Source: Bacteroidota bacterium
GTDB lineage: Bacteria > Bacteroidota > Bacteroidia > CAILMK01
Reading direction: 5' to 3'
Assembly (NCBI GenBank): GCA_026391915.1
Contig: JAPLCZ010000230.1
Location: 1-37,549, forward strand
Length of the DNA stretch: 37,549 nt
Part shown: piece by piece, positions 11,201 through 19,202 of the stretch
How the letters are laid out: every line of letters begins with the position of its first letter
Position numbering within the stretch: position 1 is the stretch's first letter
Translations under genes and position numbers: made by a program
The notes under the pieces: generated by a model
Seen by the model: only the letters and a program-made list of their open reading frames with translations
Told to the model about the DNA's origin: nothing
The model's database searches: none

Positions 11201-13859
11201 AATTGTGGTACCAAGTGGTATCAACGCAATTACCATTTTGGATAACTACACCAATAGTCTTGCAACCAGAGTCCCCAATATTATACCACCAGTTACCAAG
11301 ATAAGGCAACCCAGTAAGGATTTTCTTGGATAAGAAACCCATATTCCAGATAGTATCGTAAACAGTTTTGCCAGCGACTTTGTGTGGATTAACCATACAT
11401 AGAGAGTCATTATTTGCTCTTGCAGAAGCTAAGCCTGCGGCAGAGTCAAAACAAACCCAATAATTTTGTGGTGCTTCGCACACACCGGGCAAGGTTTCAC
11501 TAAAATCAATTTTGTATTTATAGGTGGCACCCAGCGCACACGGCAGTGATTTTTCCGAAAGCATAAATCCTTTTCGTGGTGCCCTGGCGTTATGCCAGCC
11601 AATATAATTCTGTATATACCAATTCATATGGCAATAGTATTTAGTATTCCATCTGGCAGATGGTGGGCCCATCAAAATTTGGAATGTGGCAACATCATCA
11701 CACATAGGTTGGGTAGCCGCTTTGCCATATCTGGAGGTATCAGTAACAGTCATTTTTATGGTGTAGCAATAGGTGCTTCTCTTATCAGGGTCATAGGTTT
11801 TATTAGCAAAATAATGCAATGGGGCTGCCTCAGTAGAGTAGTTACAAGTATCATTATGTTTTGCATAAGTAGAAGTACACCCACCTGCTCTGCTATCCTG
11901 GAACTCCCATAAATATAAAAGAGAGTCACTGGAATAAGGCCAGTTTCTATCAAGGCATTTATCAGGTATTGGGTTAGGATATTGGTCATCCCAAGCATTA
12001 TAGCCTAATCTGAATTTTTTAGAATTATTAGTAAACTGAACCCAGTTAGGGTATTCACATTTGTATTTATCCGAGTCATGGATATTTTGCATAGGCTTCT
12101 TATCAGGAGACCACTCTGCAGTAGCAGGGTTGTAGAAAAGAGCTGTGTCATAATTATTAGGTGAATAAAGATTACCGCCAGAGGATTGTGACCATAAAAG
12201 AACACCTGCCTTAGGAAGTGGGTCACCAAATTTCCATTGGTATTTATTTTCAAGGGAATCCACAAACATCACAGTTTTATATGAAGATGCTTTGAATTTA
12301 AATTGCGCTGCATCCCAACCCTGCATAATTAGTTTTTTACCATTAGGACCATTACAAAGGGTATCATAGGTTTTTACTCCTTTAAAAGATGGCTTAGTGG
12401 TTATGTCGCAAAACTGAGGGGCATAATGTGCTGTTTTAGTTTTGCCATTAGGGTAAGTGTAAATTGAGTAATCAATAGTTTTAGCACACAACCTCCTATT
12501 AGTAATATCATTAAACATTGACCGGCTAAAAGTATCGTATTTAGTACCATGCTTAATGTTCCAATCTGCACTTAACGAAATAGAAGGCCTGAAGGTAGAA
12601 AGCGGCTTGCCTGGGTGTGGTGCAGGTGGCGTAATATTCAACCTCGCCTGCGGCCCCTTAACAAAGAGAAGGAAACAAGTATCAATTGCACAATCTTTAC
12701 CGGCAATGTGGTCTGCTTTAAATTTTATTTGATAGTTACGTGGCCCTTTTACAAAAGCATGCGCTTGAGTCCATGTATATGTTTTTACGTTTTCCAAACC
12801 ACTTGGAGGGTCATCAAAATTCCACTCTGTGTAATAGAACCCATCAATAGGGTCAATGGAGAAGGTTACATTTTGCTTAGCCAATGACCAGCAAAGAGAA
12901 TCAGGGAATTTTAAGTTGATGGTATATTTATAATTGATAATAGGGGAGGTAGCTTTGAATTTTTCATGGCAACCTTCTTTAGTCCAAACCTCAAATGTTG
13001 GGTAGAATTTACCGCCTTTGGTATAGAAGTGTTTGGGTGGATTCCAGTTTACAGAATCTAAAGGAGTGCTATCTGCAAAATCCCAATAAAATTTAGTAAC
13101 ATGATAATCTGTGGTATCAAAAGTTGTATTGTTTAGTATTGCCGCTGTAATCTTACAGTTTGGTTTAGAGTTAATAGTAAAAGTAGGTTTTAGATTAGGC
13201 AATATCTGAATTTTTCTACTAACAGTTTGTGTGTCCTGGCAACCTTTTGCATCTTTGATAGTAAGAGCAATAGAGTAAAACCCGGGAGACTGATAATGGT
13301 GACAACCTGGGTTATAACCTGTATCGTTTTGCCCATCTCCAAAAGCCCAGAAATAATCTGTAATAGGCCATTTGTGCTTACTTACTTTACTGCTTTGCTT
13401 ATAGCAATACTTATTAGTTTTAAAACATTGAACAGCCTGAATCTGACTTAAACTAATCTGTGCCTTTGGGTGATCCCAAACAATAATTTGGGGACCAAAA
13501 GTGGCGGTAGATTTACTCCCGTCACTATAGGTTATTGTACAAGAGGTACGGTAATCCTTAGTGGTATCAGGAGATCCGGTGAGGTAGGTATGTAATACCG
13601 TACTATCCGTGCTTGGGCTGTTATTGGTTTTCTTATCACCAAAATTCCAGTTCCATGCTACAGGAGTTTTTGATGATAGATTTACTGCCTTAAATCCTAC
13701 AGGATAAGGATAACAACCTTGCCTGCCAAAGCCGGGTTGCACATCCACCCTAATTTGGGCGTTGGCAATGGTGCCCATTATTACAATGGCAAAAATTGCA
13801 ATAAGGCTTTTCAAGTTCAAATTTGACTTATTCATGTTAATTACGTTTTGAGTGTTCAA
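8274..13859 (-). CDS. Giant (1861 aa) secreted PKD-domain protein with T9SS type B (gliding motility-associated) C-terminal domain
   Basis: Signal-peptide-like N-term; multiple PKD motifs (WNWNFGDKKTNNSPSTDSTVLHTYL, WDFGDGSPLATGLHVAHTYKQPGVYTVRM, WDMGDGSPSITAKDSVAHIYTKPGVYTVLL); C-term MTPNGDGQNDVFDPKVVGEKTYNIEIYNRWGEKVFAGDDKSKDWNG...GTYYWIIHF...GTVTIAR. Confidence 0.93.
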   Translation of the reverse strand: MNTQNVINMNKSNLNLKSLIAIFAIVIMGTIANAQIRVDVQPGFGRQGCYPYPVGFKAVNLSSKTPVAWNWNFGDKKTNNSPSTDSTVLHTYLTGSPDTTKDYRTSCTITYSDGSKSTATFGPQIIVWDHPKAQISLSQIQAVQCFKTNKYCYKQSSKVSKHKWPITDYFWAFGDGQNDTGYNPGCHHYQSPGFYSIALTIKDAKGCQDTQTVSRKIQILPNLKPTFTINSKPNCKITAAILNNTTFDTTDYHVTKFYWDFADSTPLDSVNWNPPKHFYTKGGKFYPTFEVWTKEGCHEKFKATSPIINYKYTINLKFPDSLCWSLAKQNVTFSIDPIDGFYYTEWNFDDPPSGLENVKTYTWTQAHAFVKGPRNYQIKFKADHIAGKDCAIDTCFLLFVKGPQARLNITPPAPHPGKPLSTFRPSISLSADWNIKHGTKYDTFSRSMFNDITNRRLCAKTIDYSIYTYPNGKTKTAHYAPQFCDITTKPSFKGVKTYDTLCNGPNGKKLIMQGWDAAQFKFKASSYKTVMFVDSLENKYQWKFGDPLPKAGVLLWSQSSGGNLYSPNNYDTALFYNPATAEWSPDKKPMQNIHDSDKYKCEYPNWVQFTNNSKKFRLGYNAWDDQYPNPIPDKCLDRNWPYSSDSLLYLWEFQDSRAGGCTSTYAKHNDTCNYSTEAAPLHYFANKTYDPDKRSTYCYTIKMTVTDTSRYGKAATQPMCDDVATFQILMGPPSARWNTKYYCHMNWYIQNYIGWHNARAPRKGFMLSEKSLPCALGATYKYKIDFSETLPGVCEAPQNYWVCFDSAAGLASARANNDSLCMVNPHKVAGKTVYDTIWNMGFLSKKILTGLPYLGNWWYNIGDSGCKTIGVVIQNGNCVDTTWYHNYICFNKLEPRVSVIDSATRVQLKPVVNYDPTQTSIGALTDGSKSYPKKWWNEEYDITQSPVALSGRICSNDTAKYSPAATISVAPVDTNQTFITSFHYDISREENTGSVGGFDANDYYYSVPFWPNEVSLSNNYSDQADITSTKDIVYIPKFGGGDTVYFKYDYIDPTTGKATSQNLPLFGNSLYLTKAEIISLNKTGSATIDPKDARAQALDFSCQYPITIFTAKKPVAIKDSILILDLSDPKWDDHYTKGKANGHDTVHFKLPYPGVYKLSISEGNIDGCTVNQVDYRIINGHLAFFTSPDSVSCLNSTVHFNGTVRYFSLDPVNTAILYDGLNQPRSGIWENSTNPVSGSVIPFNPWDRFDSIPIFWPDSVRKSIDRNWKLGKNYRREEPVRWDFGDGSPLATGLHVAHTYKQPGVYTVRMITTDSNGCVVHTQRKNFVKIIKVQPKFSVKYLRDTINYCAPVLVTIIDSTDISLGVGTYQFPKKRKNVFAYKDKYIGSCYDVIKKKNVPCIKDTVIIFDSITTWVWNQGDGRPNITRTSLQADTLAFTYTRNDTFDMFAKITTLRSCNDSLLRKKYLIVAGPHPKFNVVGDYKGCLPFTLKVRNHELNKTASYLWNKSDGTSQNTVSTDSFVYLTYTHLDPKDSAKNLDSSVFPLYLTQSDSIFNLHTGTKQLCSATWPHASDTVINITVYRRDVFSMKGDTAVCPGEPVKLKAFTKSRTVYESFTWDMGDGSPSITAKDSVAHIYTKPGVYTVLLRGKTLHCGDSIITRQVLVESAHADFIVDSITGADHCEFYFKNKSQDSCPDCVRYQWTYISQTATNTITVNDTNVVKHQFESEVPIDNSKDKKEFRFQIKLKAITESGCEDTISKFVRCITDFQPWNIMTPNGDGQNDVFDPKVVGEKTYNIEIYNRWGEKVFAGDDKSKDWNGQVNNTGVECPSGTYYWIIHFDLIGKTKGDKSGVKRGTVTIAR

Positions 13860-13895
13860 AGTTATATGTTGATTATGTTTTATTAAAGTTTTGTT

Positions 13896-15194
13896 TTACC
13901 GCGTGATGGTAACTGTACCTGTTTTGGTTTTCAGTGGCTCATTCCCAAACTGATATTTGATGAGATAAATATAAGTTCCAGTAGCACACGGCTGCCCAGT
14001 TTTTAGGTTGTTGCCTTCCCAACTCATGGTTCTGTTTTGTGTGGTATAAACCATTTCTCCTCGGCTATTCATGATGGATGCTTCAAAGAATCTGGCTTCA
14101 GAAAAGTCAAGGTCAAAAGCATCATTAATACCATCACCGTTGGGGGTAAATACATTATTAGGCATATTAAATTTATTTCTGCCACTCACATTTATTTTCT
14201 GGATGAAGGTATCCATGCAGCCATTTTGCCCAAAGGCTTTTAACCTGATGGTGTAATCACCTTCTTTACTGAAACTATGCTCAGGATTTACTCTCATATC
14301 CATAGCAGAGCCATCATTAAAATACCACTCAAACCTATTGGCATTTTGAGTATTATTGCTGATTCTGCAAGTAAGACCTTCGCAGCCACTTACCATAAAG
14401 TCTGCTTTCTGCAACTCTCTTACTTGCACATTGCGTGAACAAGTGGAAAATTTATTTTTAACACTCACTTGATAAACCCCAGCCCTCTTATATTTATGCT
14501 GCATGAGGTCATTATCCTGAGATGTACTTCCATCTCCCCAATCTACAATTGTGGTTGTGCCACCTGCATTAAATTGGTAAGTAGCATTGGCGCAAATTGC
14601 GGTATCATCCAAGCTTGTTGGTAGAACTGCGGGTTTATTCTCATTTTTTCCTTTGTTGTCATTTGCAGTGGCTTTATCCTTATCTCCATTACTTGGGTCA
14701 ATAGTTTTATCACCATTATTATTTGGGGTATTCAAATTATTTCCATCAACATCAGTAATGGATTTACTTGAGCCCAACACCCTACCCATTCTTATTTTAG
14801 TATCCTCTTTAGTGAGTTTGTTTTCGTTGATGGGGTCATTATTCCCTTCTACAACTGCTGCATTATTTTCAGAATTATTGATTTGATTTCCACTCTCAAC
14901 CACCCCTATTTTTTCAGTATTTGAGGTTTTCTTATCCTCGCCATTAAGGTTATTATAAATCAAGACTGCGGCAGTGATAACCACTGCCCCAATAATAGCA
15001 ATACCGCCCAATTTGGCAGCTGTAAACGCTTTTACCACAGAGCCTGCCTGCGTGCCACTTGCGCTACTGCCAGCATTAGGCATTTGCCCAATTTGCTGCT
15101 GCACAGCTTGCCAACCCTGGTTCATTTCCGCGGGGTTGAAATCTGCCTCATAGTTTTCAAAGGCATCTTTAAAAATTTTATCCATATTACTCAT
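13896..15194 (-). CDS. Membrane-anchored PKD protein with short N-terminal cytoplasmic (anti-sigma-like) region and T9SS type B C-terminal domain
   Basis: ~60-aa N-term (MDKIFKDAFENYEADFNPAEMNQGWQAVQQQI), one TM (LGGIAIIGAVVITAAVLIY), Asn/Asp/Lys-rich linker, PKD motifs (IVDWGDGSTSQDNDLMQHKYKRAGVYQVSV; FEWYFNDGSAMDMRVNPEHSFSKEGDYTIRL) and CTD (FTPNGDGINDAFDLDFSEARFFEASIMNSRGEMVY...GTYIYLIKY...GTVTITR). Start overlaps the sigma-factor stop by 8 nt. Confidence 0.85.
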   Translation of the reverse strand: MSNMDKIFKDAFENYEADFNPAEMNQGWQAVQQQIGQMPNAGSSASGTQAGSVVKAFTAAKLGGIAIIGAVVITAAVLIYNNLNGEDKKTSNTEKIGVVESGNQINNSENNAAVVEGNNDPINENKLTKEDTKIRMGRVLGSSKSITDVDGNNLNTPNNNGDKTIDPSNGDKDKATANDNKGKNENKPAVLPTSLDDTAICANATYQFNAGGTTTIVDWGDGSTSQDNDLMQHKYKRAGVYQVSVKNKFSTCSRNVQVRELQKADFMVSGCEGLTCRISNNTQNANRFEWYFNDGSAMDMRVNPEHSFSKEGDYTIRLKAFGQNGCMDTFIQKINVSGRNKFNMPNNVFTPNGDGINDAFDLDFSEARFFEASIMNSRGEMVYTTQNRTMSWEGNNLKTGQPCATGTYIYLIKYQFGNEPLKTKTGTVTITR

Positions 15195-15789
15195 GGCTTA
15201 TTTTATTCAATAAATTAATATTTTCTCTTTCTTCAATCATCTTTTGCATAGCTTGCTTTGCCCTTGCATATTGCGATTTTGAAGTGCTCTCACTAATCCC
15301 AAACTTCTCCCCAATTTCTTTGTGGGTATATCCCTCAATAGCAAAAAGGTTAAACACCAACTTATACCCAGTAGGTAGGCTGTGCATCATCCCTAAAAGC
15401 TCCTCATAATTTAAATGGCTGATGGTGTTTTCTTCGCCGTATTTCTCTTCGCCAAATTCAGTGTTTAAATCAGTGGTCATTATATCTGCTTTCTTCCTGC
15501 GAATGTTATCAAGGGCGCTGTTCACCATTATTCTCCTAAGCCATGCCTCAATATTTCCGTTATGTACAAAATCTACAATATGCTTAAATGCCTTCACATA
15601 TCCCTCCTGCAAAACATCTTTTGCCTCATCCCTGCTTTCACTATATCTTAAAGTTACACCTAACATTTTTCCGTAGTATTTTTTGTAAAACATTTCTTGA
15701 TATTTTGGCATCCCCTTGCGGCATCCATCCACCATCTCTTTCTCTGCATCTGAAGGCTCAAACCCCATATCATTTCCGTGATTTTGCAT
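15187..15789 (-). CDS. RNA polymerase sigma-70 family (ECF-like) sigma factor
   Basis: Region 2 (YSESRDEAKDVLQEGYVKAFKHIVDFVHNGNIEAWLRRIMVNSALDNIRRKK) and region 4 (LPTGYKLVFNLFAIEGYTHKEIGEKFGISESTSKSQYARAKQAM). ORF is open to 15843; ATG at 15789 (MQNHGNDMGFEPSDAEKE) is the more likely start. Confidence 0.93.
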   Translation of the reverse strand: MQNHGNDMGFEPSDAEKEMVDGCRKGMPKYQEMFYKKYYGKMLGVTLRYSESRDEAKDVLQEGYVKAFKHIVDFVHNGNIEAWLRRIMVNSALDNIRRKKADIMTTDLNTEFGEEKYGEENTISHLNYEELLGMMHSLPTGYKLVFNLFAIEGYTHKEIGEKFGISESTSKSQYARAKQAMQKMIEERENINLLNKISHE

Positions 15790-15892
15790 AAGGACGTAAA
15801 ATTTGCCCCAAAAGACGTATGGGGGTATGAAAATAATTTTCATTTGCCCCTTTCTCCTCTCAAGGTATTTCTCTAAAACCTTTTAAATTTAC

Positions 15893-15900
15893 TAATTTTG
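15893..15900 (+). promoter_or_regulatory. Candidate Bacteroidota -7 box TAATTTTG upstream of accC
   Basis: Matches TAnnTTTG, 46 nt before the ATG; no clear -33 TTG. Confidence 0.35.
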
Positions 15901-15945
15901 GCGGAAAATTACGATTTACCCCCCGTAAAAATATTTTTAAAAAAG

Positions 15946-17436
15946 ATGCAAAAAATTTTAGTTGCCAACCGTGGCGAGATAGCCCTCCGCATTATGAGGT
16001 CAATAAAAGAAATGGGCATTGCCACCGTAGCCGTGTATTCCGAGGCAGATAGATTAGCACCCCATGTCCGCTTTGCCGATGAAGCCATTTGCCTTGGGCC
16101 TGCCCCCTCCAATCAATCCTATTTATTAGAAGATAAAATTATAGCCGAAGCCCTGCGCCTTGGCGTAGATGGCATACACCCCGGCTATGGATTCCTCTCA
16201 GAGAACGCAGAATTTGCGGGTAAAGTAGAGGCTGCCGGCATCACTTTTATTGGCCCATCATCCCTTGCTATAGAAATGATGGGGAATAAACTCGCCGCCA
16301 AAGCTGCCGCCTTGAAGTTTGATGTGCCTATGCTACCCGGTACTAAAGATGCCATTGCCGATATTGCCGAAGCCAAAAAAATTGCTACCGAAATCGGGTT
16401 CCCTGTTTTAATCAAAGCCGCTGCCGGAGGTGGTGGCAAAGGGATGCGGGTGGTAAATGCCGCCGCCGAATTGGAAGAACAAATGCAGCGCGCCATTGGT
16501 GAGGCAACCTCTGCCTTTGGCGATGGAAGCGTTTTTCTGGAAAAATATGTTGCCTCCCCAAGGCATATTGAGATTCAAGTACTCTGTGATAAACACCAAA
16601 ACTACCTATACCTTTTTGAGAGGGAGTGCTCTGTGCAGCGCCGCCACCAAAAGGTAGTGGAGGAGGCTCCTTCCTGCGTACTTACCCCCGAAATCCGCAA
16701 GATGATGGGCGAAAACGCTGTGAAAATTGCCAAAGCCTGCGACTATGTAGGTGCCGGCACAGTAGAGTTTTTATTGGATGAAAACCACCATTTCTTTTTC
16801 TTGGAGATGAATACCCGCCTGCAAGTAGAGCATCCCGTTACGGAGATGATAACAGGGCTTGACCTTGTAAAAGAACAAATAAAAATAGCGCGTGGAGAGG
16901 TGCTCTCATTTACGCAGGAGGATTTAAAAATCAATGGGCACGCTATTGAATTGCGCATTTATGCCGAAGACCCCACCAATAATTTTTTGCCGGATATTGG
17001 CACCCTAAAAACCTACCGCACCCCTGATGGCCCCGGCATACGGGTGGATGGCGGCTACGAAGAAGGCATGACCATACCTGTATATTATGACCCCATGATT
17101 GCCAAACTTGCCGTGCATGCCCCCACCCGCCAAGAGGCATTGCAAAAGATGATACGTGCTATTGATGATTACAAAATAGAAGGCGTAGCCAACACCCTTA
17201 TTTTCGGAAAATTTGTGATGCAGCACCCCGATTTTGCAAGCGGAAATTTTGATACCCATTTTGTGCCCAAGCACTTCTCCCCAGAGAAACTACAATCCCA
17301 AAACGAAGACGAAATACTTATAGCTGCCATTGCCGCCGCACATATTTACGAAACAGCAAAAAAGGAAGTTGCCACTGCTGCGACCAATGGTGCAGTGAAA
17401 TCTAATTGGGGGGAGAGAAGGGGGATGAGGGGGTAG
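15946..17436 (+). CDS. accC: Biotin carboxylase (acetyl-/propionyl-CoA carboxylase biotin carboxylase subunit)
   Basis: MQKILVANRGEIALRIMRSIKEMGIATVAVYSEAD, GIHPGYGFLSENAEFA, KAAAGGGGKGMR, FLEMNTRLQVEHPVTEMITGLDLV. The longer ORF from 15898 uses TTG; ATG 15946 matches the family start. No BCCP domain. Confidence 0.95.
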   Translation: MQKILVANRGEIALRIMRSIKEMGIATVAVYSEADRLAPHVRFADEAICLGPAPSNQSYLLEDKIIAEALRLGVDGIHPGYGFLSENAEFAGKVEAAGITFIGPSSLAIEMMGNKLAAKAAALKFDVPMLPGTKDAIADIAEAKKIATEIGFPVLIKAAAGGGGKGMRVVNAAAELEEQMQRAIGEATSAFGDGSVFLEKYVASPRHIEIQVLCDKHQNYLYLFERECSVQRRHQKVVEEAPSCVLTPEIRKMMGENAVKIAKACDYVGAGTVEFLLDENHHFFFLEMNTRLQVEHPVTEMITGLDLVKEQIKIARGEVLSFTQEDLKINGHAIELRIYAEDPTNNFLPDIGTLKTYRTPDGPGIRVDGGYEEGMTIPVYYDPMIAKLAVHAPTRQEALQKMIRAIDDYKIEGVANTLIFGKFVMQHPDFASGNFDTHFVPKHFSPEKLQSQNEDEILIAAIAAAHIYETAKKEVATAATNGAVKSNWGERRGMRG

Positions 17437-17439
17437 GGG
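17408..17439 (+). other. G-quadruplex-forming motif containing the accC stop codon
   Basis: GGGGGG-AGAGAA-GGGGG-ATGA-GGGGG-TA-GGGG: four runs of at least 4 G with loops of 6, 4 and 2 nt; TAG stop at 17434-17436. Confidence 0.65.
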
Positions 17440-17481
17440 TAAAAAAATATTTCTCTCCCCACTCATTTCTATAAAACCCTT

Positions 17482-17489
17482 TACCTTTG
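17482..17489 (+). promoter_or_regulatory. Candidate -7 box TACCTTTG for the LamG/T9SS gene
   Basis: Exact TAnnTTTG match 24 nt before ATG 17514. Confidence 0.45.
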
Positions 17490-17513
17490 TACAATAATCT
17501 TAAAATGGTTTCT

Positions 17514-19130
17514 ATGAAAAAGACATTATTGGCTGCTATAATAGCAGTTTTATTTTTTGCCCAACTACAAGCACAGGTAGTTACTAAGGGCTTAAAAGCT
17601 TACCATAGTTTTAATGGTAACACCAAGGATGCATCAGGTAATAGTAATGATGCTACTAATCAAGGGGCATTTTTAACTACTAATAAGGATGGGGACAGTA
17701 ATCAGGCGTATGGTTTCAAAACCGCCAACGCTAATTATATGGATTTGGCTGAGGCTTATGATTACCAATACAGAACCATCACGCTTATGTTTTATGTGGA
17801 GAGCATGAATACTACTACCCGTGGTTATATTTATTGCAGTGATAACCCCAATATGCAATATGGTAATGTGGATATTTCTGTGCTTAAGGTGGGCAGCACA
17901 CCCAAAGTTTGGTTTTTGGTGAGTGATGGATATCCGGGGGTTAATGGCTCAACTATTTCGGAAAGCATCAGCCTGAAAACATGGTACACGGCTACTATTA
18001 TTAATGATGGCGACTCTGCCACTTTTTACCTTAACTGTAAAAAAATAGGAAGGGTGAAGAATAATAAACTCACCTCTAAAGCTGGGAATAATAACGCAAT
18101 ACTTGGTGCAGCCCGCCAGGCCAGCAACCAATTTTTTGATGGAAAGATTGATGAGGTGCGGGTGTATGACAGGGCGCTTAGCCTTGGAGAATTGGATTCT
18201 TTATGCCTTTACTATAACAATAAAAAACCTGCTTCTACTTATTCAACTTCAGGTAGGGTATTTTTGGGCAACTCCAAAACTCCCGCAGACTATGGCTCAG
18301 TATATCTAATAAAATATAACCCCGCTGATAGCACCTTAGCGGCTGTGGATACTACTTCTTTTGTACCCAAGGATAGTGGGGAGTATGTTTTTAAAAATGT
18401 GGCTGCAGGTAAGTATTTGATAAAGGCTTTCCTTAGCACCACCTCCGGCTATCATGATTATTTTTTACCTACTTATCATGACTCCAGTTTGCAATGGAGT
18501 GGGGCGAAAGATGTGGTGGTTTCAACCTCAAATACTGCTGGGGTTGTTATCCATTTGGTGCAGGGAAGCAATGGCACAGGTTCCGGATTTATTGGTGGCA
18601 AAGTAACCCAAGGTGCTAATAAAAAAGCAGGCGACCCGCTTGATAATATTGAGATTGTTTTGTTGGATGCTAATAAGAAACCATTGCGCTATGCTACCAC
18701 AGATAGCAATGGTTATTTCAACTTTGACAAATTACCTTATGGTAGCTATAGCGTATTTGCAGAAGTAGTTGGTGTAACCCCCGCTTTTGGGTATTACACC
18801 CTCAACAGCGAGTATAAAACCATTGATGATATTGGGATAAAAATTAATAAGAAATCAACATCAACCTATACTTTAATTGGGGAACAAAATGATGTGTCTT
18901 CTAGTTTAAACATCTACCCAAACCCAACTCTAGGTTTGGTGGTAATTAGTGGTTTTGAAACCAACCATACAGCCCATTTAAAAGTGATGGGAATGGATGG
19001 AAGAATACTAATTAATCAACGGGATTTTAAAGATAATGGTGTTGATTTATCCTCCCTGCCAAAAGGAATTTATGTGGTTGAAGTTATACAAGGTAACAAG
19101 ATTCAAAGAAGTAAATTGATGCTTCAATAA
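17514..19130 (+). CDS. Secreted LamG/concanavalin-like protein with carboxypeptidase-regulatory-like domains and T9SS type A sorting domain
   Basis: Signal peptide MKKTLLAAIIAVLFFAQLQAQ; LamG-like YHSFNGNTKDASGNSNDATNQG...FFDGKIDEVRVYDRALSLGELDSLC; CarboxypepD_reg-like GYFNFDKLPYGSYSVFAE; CTD LNIYPNPTLGLVVISG...LPKGIYVVEVIQGNKIQRSKLMLQ. ORF track starts at TTG 17487; ATG 17514 preferred. Confidence 0.9.
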   Translation: MKKTLLAAIIAVLFFAQLQAQVVTKGLKAYHSFNGNTKDASGNSNDATNQGAFLTTNKDGDSNQAYGFKTANANYMDLAEAYDYQYRTITLMFYVESMNTTTRGYIYCSDNPNMQYGNVDISVLKVGSTPKVWFLVSDGYPGVNGSTISESISLKTWYTATIINDGDSATFYLNCKKIGRVKNNKLTSKAGNNNAILGAARQASNQFFDGKIDEVRVYDRALSLGELDSLCLYYNNKKPASTYSTSGRVFLGNSKTPADYGSVYLIKYNPADSTLAAVDTTSFVPKDSGEYVFKNVAAGKYLIKAFLSTTSGYHDYFLPTYHDSSLQWSGAKDVVVSTSNTAGVVIHLVQGSNGTGSGFIGGKVTQGANKKAGDPLDNIEIVLLDANKKPLRYATTDSNGYFNFDKLPYGSYSVFAEVVGVTPAFGYYTLNSEYKTIDDIGIKINKKSTSTYTLIGEQNDVSSSLNIYPNPTLGLVVISGFETNHTAHLKVMGMDGRILINQRDFKDNGVDLSSLPKGIYVVEVIQGNKIQRSKLMLQ

Positions 19131-19146
19131 GTCATCATTCATAAAA

Positions 19147-19188
19147 TAAAAAAGCCCGTCTGAAGTTTTTTTCAGGCGGGCTTTTTTT
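19147..19188 (+). terminator. Intrinsic terminator, probably shared by the convergent genes
   Basis: aaaaaagcccgtctgaa-gttttt-ttcaggcgggcttttttt, one G-T wobble, between stops at 19130(+) and 19203(-). Confidence 0.85.
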
Positions 19189-19202
19189 ATGGGTAAAAGG
19201 GA

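Noticed and set aside
11592-11912. Plus-strand 106-aa ORF opposite the 1861-aa gene
   Set aside because: Antisense to a well-supported PKD protein, no recognisable domain; spurious like the other overlapping ORFs there.
14587-14886. 99-aa hydrophobic plus-strand ORF
   Set aside because: Reverse complement of the Asn/Asp/Lys-rich linker of 13896-15194; the Leu/Ser/Phe-rich composition is a translation artefact.
15898-15945. N-terminal extension of accC from a TTG codon
   Set aside because: MQKILVANRGEIA at 15946 matches the usual family start, and the TTG overlaps a candidate promoter box.
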